From an uncultured Prevotellaceae bacterium (lineage in GTDB: Bacteria > Bacteroidota > Bacteroidia > Bacteroidales > Bacteroidaceae), in the NCBI GenBank assembly GCA_900543815.1, contig UQST01000019.1, positions 1-51,603 of the forward strand: DNA of 51,603 nucleotides. Reading direction: 5' to 3'. Both the position numbers and the translations under genes were made by a program. Shown here one piece after another: positions 25,385 to 33,012 of the stretch. The notes under the pieces were generated by a model. That model ran no database searches and had not been told where the DNA came from. It saw only the letters and a list, made by a program, of their open reading frames with translations. Each line of letters starts with the position of its first letter. Within the stretch, counting starts at the first letter, position 1.

Positions 25385-26332
25385 ATGGCAAAGATTTATG
25401 AGAAACTGACCGAGCTGGTGGGCCGCACGCCCCTGCTGGACCTGCAGCGCCTGGCAGCAAAGAAGAACGCACAGGCACAGGTGGTGGCCAAAGTGGAGTA
25501 CTTCAATCCTGGAGGCAGCGTAAAGGACCGCATCGCCCTCAACATGATAGAAGATGCCGAGCAGAAGGGCATTCTGAAGCCCAGCAGTGTCATCATCGAA
25601 CCCACAAGCGGAAACACTGGAGTGGGCCTGGCATGGATAAGCCGCGTGAAGGGCTACGAAGCTATCATCGTGATGCCAGAGACTATGAGCCGCGAGCGAC
25701 AGAACTTGCTGCGTGCAGCAGGCGCCAAGCTGGTGCTCACCTCAGGCGCCAAGGGCATGAAGGGAGCCATAGAGGAGGCCAACCGGCTCAAGGATGAGAC
25801 ACCCGGCGCAGTCATCTTGGGACAGTTTGTCAACCCAGCCAATCCCGACATGCACGAGCGCACCACTGGTGAGGAAATCTGGCAGGACACTGACGGAAAG
25901 GTGGATATCTTCGTGGCTGGAGTGGGCACAGGCGGCACCGTGACAGGTGTGGGCCGAGCACTCAAGAAGCATAATCCCAACGTGAAGATAGTGGCCGTGG
26001 AGCCCGAGAGCAGCCCAGTGCTGAGCGGCGGACAGCCTGGCGCACACAAGATACAGGGTATAGGAGCCGGCTTCATCCCGCAGACCTATGACAGCCAGGT
26101 AATCGACGAGATAATCCAAGTGAGCAACGACAACGCCATCCTCACGGGTCGCGAACTCTCGCTCTACGAAGGACTCATCGTAGGAATCAGTTCGGGTGCC
26201 GCCACCTACGCAGCTCTCCAGCTGGCCCAGCGCCCTGAGAACAAGGGCAAGCGCATAGTGGCTCTGCTGCCCGACACAGGTGAGCGCTACCTGAGCACTC
26301 AGCTCTACGCCTTCGAAGAGTACCCTCTCTGA
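25385..26332 (+). CDS. cysK: Cysteine synthase A
   Basis: PLP enzyme (O-acetylserine sulfhydrylase) joining sulfide and O-acetyl-L-serine to form cysteine. The 315-residue length is typical. K47 in NPGGSVKDRIAL is the predicted Schiff-base lysine; PTSGNTG is the substrate loop and GVGTGGTVTGVG binds the PLP phosphate. SSGAATYAAL lies in the C-terminal active-site part. The ATG at 25385 gives the standard N-terminus (MAKIYEKLTELVGRTPLL); the frame extends further upstream without family similarity. It appears monocistronic, with its own promoter, a possible operator and a terminator. Confidence 0.97.
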   Translation: MAKIYEKLTELVGRTPLLDLQRLAAKKNAQAQVVAKVEYFNPGGSVKDRIALNMIEDAEQKGILKPSSVIIEPTSGNTGVGLAWISRVKGYEAIIVMPETMSRERQNLLRAAGAKLVLTSGAKGMKGAIEEANRLKDETPGAVILGQFVNPANPDMHERTTGEEIWQDTDGKVDIFVAGVGTGGTVTGVGRALKKHNPNVKIVAVEPESSPVLSGGQPGAHKIQGIGAGFIPQTYDSQVIDEIIQVSNDNAILTGRELSLYEGLIVGISSGAATYAALQLAQRPENKGKRIVALLPDTGERYLSTQLYAFEEYPL

Positions 26333-26383
26333 TATCGCACAGTACGCTATCCCTATTCCTCTATCAGGGTAGGTGATACGAGA

Positions 26384-26427
26384 CAAGGGGCATCCCAACG
26401 GCTTTCATACCGCAGGGATGCCCCTTG
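26384..26427. terminator. Bidirectional terminator, cysK / outer-membrane protein
   Basis: CAAGGGGCATCCC (26384-26396) pairs perfectly with GGGATGCCCCTTG (26415-26427), with CTTTGTGTT on one side. It sits between two converging genes. Confidence 0.8.
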
Positions 26428-26456
26428 CTTTGTGTTGTCCTTCTCTGACAGACCGC

Positions 26457-27167
26457 TCAGAAGCGGTAGCCGTATGTGATGCCGGCGTTGAAGTTCTTCA
26501 GTTCGGGAAGCTCGAAACCGAGGTTCTCAAACTGTTTGCGGCGGTAGTTGTCGCGATACATGTCGGTCAGTCCCCAGTCGAAGGAGAATGTGAGGGAGTG
26601 ATGATTGGCATACTCGGCACCTACGCGGAAGCCCAGACCGAAGTCGTAACGCTGTATGTTGCCCAGTTCATTCTTGTTGTTACGGAAGAACTTATGCGAA
26701 TAGTCCTTCACCGCATCGCTGTCGAAGTCATATTTCTCCTTGCCGTTCACGCCGATGGCAAAGTATGGACCGAAGTCGGCATACACGCCCAGATTCTCAA
26801 GCACATTATAGCGGTAACCCACGTGCAGGGGTATCTCGATGTAGTAGGGGCGGTACTTCACCGTCACATCGCGGCCTTCGAGACCTACCACATCATCAAG
26901 CTTGGCACCCTTCATGGTATAGCCTACGCCCAGATTGACGAACACACCATAGCAGGAAGGCAGCATATACTCGCCGCGCACGCCTATGTTGAATCCTGCC
27001 TTAGGGTCTGTGAGACAATCCGCAGAGGAGTCGGTGTAACGGAAGTTGCTGATGTTCATTCCAAAGAAGCCTTGGAACGTGAAGCCAGGTTCGGGCACAT
27101 AGTCCAGAGCCTTGGCGCTGCCGGCACACATGATAGCGGCCAGTGCAAGAGTCAGAAGCTTTTTCAT
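26457..27167 (-). CDS. Outer-membrane beta-barrel protein
   Basis: The 236-residue protein has a signal peptide (MKKLLTLALAAIMCAGSAKA). The remainder alternates polar and hydrophobic residues with many aromatic-ending strands (FNIGVRGEYMLP, YGVFVNLGVGYTM, FRVGAEYANHHSLTFSFDWGL) and ends in YGYRF, a C-terminal aromatic as used for barrel insertion. It resembles the small 'porin family' proteins of Bacteroidota with about eight strands. Substrate or partner cannot be inferred. It has its own -7 box at 27198-27205. Confidence 0.88.
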   Translation of the reverse strand: MKKLLTLALAAIMCAGSAKALDYVPEPGFTFQGFFGMNISNFRYTDSSADCLTDPKAGFNIGVRGEYMLPSCYGVFVNLGVGYTMKGAKLDDVVGLEGRDVTVKYRPYYIEIPLHVGYRYNVLENLGVYADFGPYFAIGVNGKEKYDFDSDAVKDYSHKFFRNNKNELGNIQRYDFGLGFRVGAEYANHHSLTFSFDWGLTDMYRDNYRRKQFENLGFELPELKNFNAGITYGYRF

Positions 27168-27197
27168 TCTCTATTGAATTATAGGTTTAAGTTAACA

Positions 27198-27205
27198 CAA
27201 AGTTA
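27198..27205 (-). promoter_or_regulatory. -7 promoter box of the outer-membrane protein
   Basis: CAAAGTTA on the plus strand reads TAACTTTG, 30 bp before the start at 27167. It is flanked by GTTAAC on both sides. No TTG at -33. Confidence 0.5.
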
Positions 27206-27444
27206 ACCCATTTACACATTACTTCACGCATCCCGAACACTTTTTCTTGCATGCGAGGTGCAAGAAATAGTGCTTTTGGGCAATTTGCAGTACAGATAGG
27301 ACAAAGGAGCGGCATATTTGCCCTCATCTGTCAGTACATACAGGACAGCGGCATGGTGCACTGCACCCGCTCACGTAGCAAGGCAAATGCACAGAAGCAG
27401 CACATTTACAGACCTGCCGGAGCGCTGCGAAAGTGAAAAATGAG
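27206..27444. other. Divergent intergenic region
   Basis: This is the middle of the 310-bp gap between the divergent outer-membrane protein and flavodiiron genes. Beyond the two -7 boxes at its edges I see no further feature. Confidence 0.4.
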
Positions 27445-27452
27445 TAACTTTG
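27445..27452 (+). promoter_or_regulatory. -7 promoter box of the flavodiiron gene
   Basis: TAACTTTG, 25 bp before the start at 27478. No clear -33 TTG. Confidence 0.5.
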
Positions 27453-27477
27453 CCCATGAAAATCAATACGAAGAAAG

Positions 27478-28647
27478 ATGGAAATGAACATTTCGCCAGA
27501 CATCAGGTACATCGGTGTGGATGACCTGGATATCGACCTCTTTGAGAACCAATACATTGTGCCCGAGGGCATGAGCTATAACAGCTGGCTCATCGCAGAC
27601 AGCCAGGTGGCTATCCTGGACACTGCCGACGCACGCTTGGCAGAGGAGTGGAAGCGCCATCTCACACAGGCGCTCGCCGACCGCCAGCCCGATTATCTGG
27701 TGGTGCATCACATGGAACCCGACCACGCATCGCTGGTGGCATGGGCCATGGAGCAGTTTCCCGCCATGCAGATAGTGTGCAGCACACAGGCTGCCAAGAT
27801 GCTGCCACAGTTCTTCGAGGGTATCAAGACCGACGGACGTGTGCGCATAGTGAAGGAGGGCGATACGCTCTGCCTGGGCCAGCACACGCTGCGCTTCATA
27901 GGCGCACCCATGGTACACTGGCCCGAGGTGCTGATGAGTTATGAGGAAAAGAGCGGCACGCTGTTCAGCGCAGATGCCTTTGGCAAGTTTGGCGCACTGC
28001 AGAACGAAACCGACGACTGGGCTTGCGAAGCCCGCCGATACTACTTCAACATCTGCGGCAAGTACGGCACTCAGGTGAAGAACGTGCTCAAGAAGGCCAC
28101 TTCACCCTGCCCGCAAGCCATCTGCCCCCTGCACGGACCCGTGCTGCGCGGTGCTGCCCTGCAGCAGGCTGTGAGCCTGTATGGTACCTGGAGCAGCTAT
28201 GAACCCGAGAGCGAAGGTGTGCTGGTTGCCTATGCCAGCATACATGGCGGCACCAAGAAGGCTGCCGAGCGACTGGCCGATATGCTGCGCGAGAAGGGTG
28301 CCAAGAAGGTGGTGCTGGCCGACCTGACCCGCTCCGACATGGCCGAAGTAATCGAGGATGCTTTCCGCTATCCCGCCCTGGTGGTGGCTGCATCCAGCTA
28401 CGATGCCGGAGTATTCCCCGTGATGCACGACTTCCTGTACCATCTGCAGATAAAGAATTACCAGAAGCGTCGCCTGGGCATAGTGGAGAACGGCAGCTGG
28501 GCACCTACTGCCGGACGTGTGATGAGGGCGATGATAGAACAGCTGAAGAACTGCGAGATAGTGGAACCGATGGTGACCATACGCAGCCGCATGAAGGAGG
28601 CCGACCTCCCGCAACTGGAACTCCTGGCTCAGGCTATGCTGGCCTGA
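27478..28647 (+). CDS. Flavodiiron protein (FprA-type A flavoprotein)
   Basis: Cytoplasmic enzyme reducing O2 to water, or NO to N2O, with electrons from reduced flavin; it protects anaerobes from oxygen or nitrosative stress. The N-terminal metallo-beta-lactamase-like domain carries the di-iron ligands H78-x-E80-x-D82-H83 (HHMEPDH), then VHWPE and FSADAFG. The C-terminal flavodoxin domain starts near residue 240 with LVAYASIHGGTKKAAERL, the FMN phosphate loop. At 389 residues it is the minimal two-domain form without a rubredoxin tail. Which gas it prefers cannot be told. The gene is monocistronic, with a hairpin downstream. Confidence 0.95.
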   Translation: MEMNISPDIRYIGVDDLDIDLFENQYIVPEGMSYNSWLIADSQVAILDTADARLAEEWKRHLTQALADRQPDYLVVHHMEPDHASLVAWAMEQFPAMQIVCSTQAAKMLPQFFEGIKTDGRVRIVKEGDTLCLGQHTLRFIGAPMVHWPEVLMSYEEKSGTLFSADAFGKFGALQNETDDWACEARRYYFNICGKYGTQVKNVLKKATSPCPQAICPLHGPVLRGAALQQAVSLYGTWSSYEPESEGVLVAYASIHGGTKKAAERLADMLREKGAKKVVLADLTRSDMAEVIEDAFRYPALVVAASSYDAGVFPVMHDFLYHLQIKNYQKRRLGIVENGSWAPTAGRVMRAMIEQLKNCEIVEPMVTIRSRMKEADLPQLELLAQAMLA

Positions 28648-28656
28648 ACCTCACGC

Positions 28657-28700
28657 TGGCCGATGATGCCGGGCACACTGCTGCCCGTAATCATCGGCCA
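28657..28700 (+). terminator. Hairpin after the flavodiiron gene
   Basis: TGGCCGATGAT (28657-28667) pairs perfectly with ATCATCGGCCA (28690-28700), 22-nt loop with an inner CGGGC/GCCCG-type pairing. No T-run follows immediately. Confidence 0.6.
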
Positions 28701-28816
28701 AGCACTCTCCTATACATTATATATATAGGAGAATGTGAAGCTCCCACGCGGCAGAACGCCACAAGGAGCATCCTGTCCAAACTAAACCAAGACTCAAACT
28801 AATAAGACACAGCCTT

Positions 28817-30430
28817 ATGAACAAGACTATCACTTGCCTGTTGGCCACATTGCTCACACTCACTCATGCACTGGCACAGACTGATTCCGACGGCGTGCGC
28901 ACCTGGGATGGGGGCGGACGGATGCAGGCCGACATCTGCGTGTATGGCGCCACATCGGGTGGCATCACAGCAGCGCTCACCGCCAAGCGGATGGGCAAGA
29001 GCGTAATCCTGATAGAGCCCTCACGACGGATAGGCGGGCTCACAGCCGGCGGACTGGGCAAGACAGACGTAGGCAGAGTGGAGATCATTCAGGGACTTGC
29101 CATGGACTTCTACCGCCGGGTGGGCACTATCTATGGCAAGGCCGACGCTGTGTTCGACTTCGAGCCCAAGGTTGCGCTGGCCGCCTATGAACAGATGCTG
29201 CGCGAGGACAACCTGCCTGTGCAGATGGAGAGACGTGTGATAAAGGTCAAGAAAAAGGGCAACCGCCTGAAGGGGATAGTACTGGAGGATGCCTCGCAAC
29301 GCCACCGCCAGCCCCTGCGCATCGAGGCTCGCGAGTTTATCGACTGTAGTTACGAGGGCGATCTGATGGCACGTGCCGGGGTGAGTTATACCGTTGGCCG
29401 TGAGCCGAACAGCCAGTATGGCGAGACCTACAACGGCATGCAGATGCTGGACAAGCACCAGTTCCCCGACGGTGTAGATCCCTACCGCGAGAAGGGCAAC
29501 CCCGAGAGCGGACTCCTGTGGGGTATCATGGAAGGCGATATGGGGCAGACGGGACAGGGCGACAAGCGGGTACAAGCCTACAACTTCCGCATCACCATGA
29601 CCAACGACCCGCATAACCGCATACCCATCACCAGGCCTGAGAACTATGACTCTACTCGTTACGAACTGCTCGTACGCTGGAAGGAGACGGACCCCTGGCG
29701 GTCAGACAAGCTGAGGGATTGCTTTGCATGGGACCTCATGACCAACCCTACCAAGACCGACATCAACAATAACCAGGCCTTCTCAACCGACATGATAGGC
29801 TACAGCTGGGACTATCCCGAGGCTTCGTACAAGCAAAGGGAGCGCATCTTCAAGGAGCATCTCGACTACACCAAGGGGCTTCTGTGGTTTGTGGCAAGCG
29901 ACCCCAGAGTGCCGGCATTCGTGAGACGACAGATAGGGGAGTGGGGCTACCCCAAGGACGAATACCCCGAGAGCGACCACTTCACGCCGCAACTCTACAT
30001 ACGTGAATCGCGCCGGATGATAGGACGCTACGTGATGACCCAGGCCAACTGCCAGCATGAGGCGGTGGCCAATGACCCTGTGGGATGGGCTGCCTACACT
30101 ATGGACTCGCACAACTGCGGCCGTTATGTGGTCAACGGAATGGTGAAGAACTGCGGCGATGTGCAGATTTACCTGCCCAAGGGAAAATACAACATCAGCT
30201 ACCGCAGCATCACACCGCAGGAACACGAAGCAGAGAACCTGCTGGTGCCATTCTGCCTGTCGGCCTCGCACATCGCCTTTGGCAGCATACGCATGGAGCC
30301 TGTGTTCATGGTGCTGGGACAGTCGGCAGCCATAGCAGCCGCGCTGGCCATTGACCGGCACGAGGGTTGCGTGCAGAGGGTGAGCAGCCTGGAAGTGATG
30401 GAGAAATTCGGTTCGATAACTGGAAAATGA
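28817..30430 (+). CDS. Exported FAD-dependent oxidoreductase
   Basis: The 537-residue protein has a signal peptide (MNKTITCLLATLLTLTHALA, cleavage before QTD). The mature start carries a dinucleotide-binding fold, DICVYGATSGGITAAL followed by KSVILIEPSRRIGGL, which fits the FAD_oxidored family (PF12831-like) common in Bacteroidota polysaccharide and sugar gene sets. ECSYEGDL-type (here DCSYEGDLMARAGVSY) and a C-terminal FAD-contact segment (VMVLGQSAAIAAALA-like, FMVLGQSAAIAAA) are present. The substrate is unknown. The LamG-phosphodiesterase gene follows after 99 bp with its own -7 box. Export of a FAD protein is unusual but typical of this family. Confidence 0.88.
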   Translation: MNKTITCLLATLLTLTHALAQTDSDGVRTWDGGGRMQADICVYGATSGGITAALTAKRMGKSVILIEPSRRIGGLTAGGLGKTDVGRVEIIQGLAMDFYRRVGTIYGKADAVFDFEPKVALAAYEQMLREDNLPVQMERRVIKVKKKGNRLKGIVLEDASQRHRQPLRIEAREFIDCSYEGDLMARAGVSYTVGREPNSQYGETYNGMQMLDKHQFPDGVDPYREKGNPESGLLWGIMEGDMGQTGQGDKRVQAYNFRITMTNDPHNRIPITRPENYDSTRYELLVRWKETDPWRSDKLRDCFAWDLMTNPTKTDINNNQAFSTDMIGYSWDYPEASYKQRERIFKEHLDYTKGLLWFVASDPRVPAFVRRQIGEWGYPKDEYPESDHFTPQLYIRESRRMIGRYVMTQANCQHEAVANDPVGWAAYTMDSHNCGRYVVNGMVKNCGDVQIYLPKGKYNISYRSITPQEHEAENLLVPFCLSASHIAFGSIRMEPVFMVLGQSAAIAAALAIDRHEGCVQRVSSLEVMEKFGSITGK

Positions 30431-30484
30431 GGCTGAAAGAAGAAGAAAACGGCATCATCCGGCACCACAAAAGCCATATTGTGC

Positions 30485-30492
30485 TAACTTTG
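30485..30492 (+). promoter_or_regulatory. -7 promoter box of the LamG-GDPD gene
   Basis: TAACTTTG, 37 bp before the start at 30530, so this gene can be transcribed apart from the oxidoreductase upstream. Confidence 0.45.
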
Positions 30493-30529
30493 TAAGCGAC
30501 AACTATATCAAACTACAATCCTCATACGT

Positions 30530-32461
30530 ATGAAAAGAGATTTTATCACTACGTGCATACTTGCATTGGCCGCACTTCTGGGCATGCCGGCCAGCCTGTG
30601 GGCACAGTCTGCCGACAACGAGCAAGACGACAGAAACATCGTAATCTACGGCAAGGGAAACCAGGTGCTGTACTCAGTGAAGACCAGCGAAGTGGATAGC
30701 ATCGTGTTTGCCGACCCGCATCCCATTGCCGACATGCTCGATGTGGTGTTTCACGAAGACGGCACCGCTGAGGATGTATCGCCTATGAAGAACGAGGTGA
30801 AACTGGTGGGCAACACCAGCTATACACGCTTCAGCAAGGCATACAACCGATATATGGCCACCTTCACAAACCCATGGGCAGGCACAGCCACCGGCTATTA
30901 CCGCATCGACTACGAGCAGAACCAGGAGTTCAGAAGCAAGCTCGCCGACGGACACACGCTGGAAGTGCTGTTCATGCCAAACTACTCGGGCGCCATCCCC
31001 AACCAGGAAAGCAAGCCCTTCTCAGCCATGCAGTCGGGCGGCACAGGCTTCCTGGTGACCACCACCAGCGGAGCACGCCAGAACGAGATATGCTTTCTGC
31101 CCAACACCTCCACCAACGGCAATAGCACATGGAGGTGGGCCACCAGCGGCATCGTGCCACAGCCCAAGGTGTATTACCACGTGGTGGGCGTGTGGAACAA
31201 GCAGGAAAGAAAGGCTTATGTATATGTCAACGGTGAACTGAGGAACACCATTGACGCTCCTGGCAATTTCAATTTCGCCAGCAGCGGAAACAACTGGTTC
31301 TGCGTGGGCGGCGACCCCAACGGAGCATCGCAGGCTGCCCAGGCATGGTCGGGCAATGTGGTGCTGGCACGCATCTACGACGCTCCACTCACCCAGAAGG
31401 ATGTGACCAGGCTGTGGAGAGACGTGGATGTGGAGCCTGACGAAGCGGAGGCCGAACTGGTGAAGAATGTTGACTTCCTGAGCGGAATGGGCGTGAAGGC
31501 AGGAGGAACCTATCTGGTGAGCGGCGAGGGATTTACCGAAGGCGACCAGGTGACACTCACCCTCATCACCGACAAGAGCAAGAGCTTCACCGCCAACACT
31601 ACCATAAGGGAAGGCGGAGCGCTGCTGCAGCTGCCTGCCAGCCTGGTGAGCGGCCTGTACCGCATGACTCTCACGCGCGGCGAGAAGAGCCAGGAACTGG
31701 GAGTGACCATGCTCAACGTGCTCGAGCAGTATCCCACAGGCATGCAGGTGATAGCCCACCGCGGCTACTGGAACACGCCAGGAGCTGCCAAGAACTCGCG
31801 TGCATCGCTCAAGAACGCTATCAAGCTGGGCTGCTGGGGCTCGGAGACCGACGTGTGGATAACGGCTGACGGGCACGTGATGGTGAACCACGATGCCACA
31901 CTGGGCGGGGTGAGACTGGAAACCAGCACCCTGAACCAGGTGAAGAACCTCACTCTGAGCAACGGGGAGAAGATACCGCAGCTGTCGGAGTTCCTCGATA
32001 TACTGGCCGGCGAAGGCAACACCAAGCTCATCATCGAGATAAAGACACACAGCGACGAAGCCCGTGGCAAAGCGTGCGTAGCGGCTGTGGTGGATATGGT
32101 CAAGAGCCGAGGGCTGCAGGCCAAGGTGGAGTACATCGCCTTCAGCATCAACCTCTGCAAGGAAGTGGTGCGCCTTGACCCCAACGCACATGTAGCATAC
32201 CTCAACGGAGACCTTGGGCCTGCCACACTGAAGGCATTGGGAGTCATGGGACTGGACTACACAGCTGACGCCTACCGCAACAACCCTACCTGGCCAAGCG
32301 TAGCACGTGCCAACAGCATGACCACCAACGTGTGGACTGTCAACGATATGCCCACAATGGCCGAGATGACCAACTGCGGTATCAACTTCATCACCACCGA
32401 CAATCCTGTGGATGCACTCAAGGTGGAGCAGATATACAACCTGCAGAAGGCCGGGGAGTGA
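30530..32461 (+). CDS. Exported LamG-glycerophosphodiester phosphodiesterase fusion
   Basis: The 643-residue protein has a signal peptide ending near SLWAQ. After a short beta segment, residues 65-300 form a LamG domain close to those of the 15624-19619 protein (ADMLDVVFHEDGTAEDVSP; SGGTGFLVTTTSGARQNE; WFCVGGDPNGAS; GNVVLARIYDAPLTQKD). Residues 310-400 resemble an IPT/Ig-like spacer. Residues 405-640 are a GDPD barrel with H410-R-G, E439 and D441 and H454-D455, all catalytic or metal-binding positions of the family, so it is probably active. It should cleave glycerophosphodiesters to glycerol-3-phosphate outside the cytoplasm. No sorting-type tail is evident. Confidence 0.92.
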   Translation: MKRDFITTCILALAALLGMPASLWAQSADNEQDDRNIVIYGKGNQVLYSVKTSEVDSIVFADPHPIADMLDVVFHEDGTAEDVSPMKNEVKLVGNTSYTRFSKAYNRYMATFTNPWAGTATGYYRIDYEQNQEFRSKLADGHTLEVLFMPNYSGAIPNQESKPFSAMQSGGTGFLVTTTSGARQNEICFLPNTSTNGNSTWRWATSGIVPQPKVYYHVVGVWNKQERKAYVYVNGELRNTIDAPGNFNFASSGNNWFCVGGDPNGASQAAQAWSGNVVLARIYDAPLTQKDVTRLWRDVDVEPDEAEAELVKNVDFLSGMGVKAGGTYLVSGEGFTEGDQVTLTLITDKSKSFTANTTIREGGALLQLPASLVSGLYRMTLTRGEKSQELGVTMLNVLEQYPTGMQVIAHRGYWNTPGAAKNSRASLKNAIKLGCWGSETDVWITADGHVMVNHDATLGGVRLETSTLNQVKNLTLSNGEKIPQLSEFLDILAGEGNTKLIIEIKTHSDEARGKACVAAVVDMVKSRGLQAKVEYIAFSINLCKEVVRLDPNAHVAYLNGDLGPATLKALGVMGLDYTADAYRNNPTWPSVARANSMTTNVWTVNDMPTMAEMTNCGINFITTDNPVDALKVEQIYNLQKAGE

Positions 32462-32568
32462 AATACCGGAGGCCGCTGAAGGCTGTCACCGGGCAAACGG
32501 AAAGCCATCTGCCCCCTCATACATAGCAAAGCCTGACCAACCCCATCGGTCAGAAGCGGAAAGACAAG

Positions 32569-32608
32569 AATGCTGCGCGGTGAGCTACATCGCGCAGCAT
32601 TTCTTTTT
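32569..32608 (+). terminator. Terminator of the LamG-GDPD gene
   Basis: AATGCTGCGCG (32569-32579) pairs perfectly with CGCGCAGCATT (32591-32601), followed by TCTTTTT. It lies 107 bp after the stop. Confidence 0.8.
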
Positions 32609-32762
32609 GGAAAAGACCGGAGAGAGAAAAAAAGAAAATTGATGAAAGACGGAAAGGGAATTGAAAAGAGACAGGAAGAGAGCTGACGAGAGAGTAGAAA
32701 AGGATTGGGAAGGGCTGAAGAGCGGCATATCACAAACAAGGCACAAAGGTGGGGTAAAAAAC

Positions 32763-32840
32763 GCAGCGCGCTGCATGTGCCAACGCAGCGCATTGCATCA
32801 CCCATCGCAGCGCGCTGCATCGGCCATCGCAACGCCCTCC
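32763..32840. repeat. Array of four palindromes at exact 22-bp pitch (family A, copy 2)
   Basis: Units start at 32763 (GCAGCGCGCTGC), 32785 (GCAGCGCATTGC), 32807 (GCAGCGCGCTGC) and 32829 (GCAACGCCCTCC, decayed). The 10-bp spacers are ATGTGCCAAC, ATCACCCATC and ATCGGCCATC. The last spacer and the AAAAAC flank are identical to those of copy 1 at 7760-7837. It lies about 100 bp upstream of the leuS promoter. Confidence 0.85.
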
Positions 32841-32940
32841 CTTTTCCCCTAAACAATAAAGCAGGATGGCGAGCTCCCCTATGGGGGAAGACAGAAGAGG
32901 CGGTCTCCGGCCCCTTACAACTTTTTGTAAGGCATTATTC

Positions 32941-32971
32941 TTGGTCTATCGCAAGCGATATTGTACCTTTG
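32941..32971 (+). promoter_or_regulatory. Complete promoter of leuS
   Basis: TTG (32941-32943), 20 bp of spacer and TACCTTTG (32964-32971) match both boxes at ideal spacing. The leader would be about 35 nt. It probably drives leuS and the genes behind it. Confidence 0.75.
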
Positions 32972-33012
32972 TACCCAAATACGCATAAACAAGAAATACA
33001 ACACATAAGACA

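Noticed and set aside
32272..32856. Minus-strand frame over the second palindrome array
   Set aside because: It starts in the repeat, crosses a terminator and enters the GDPD gene antisense. Its similarity to the 7829 frame comes from the shared repeat, not from protein conservation.
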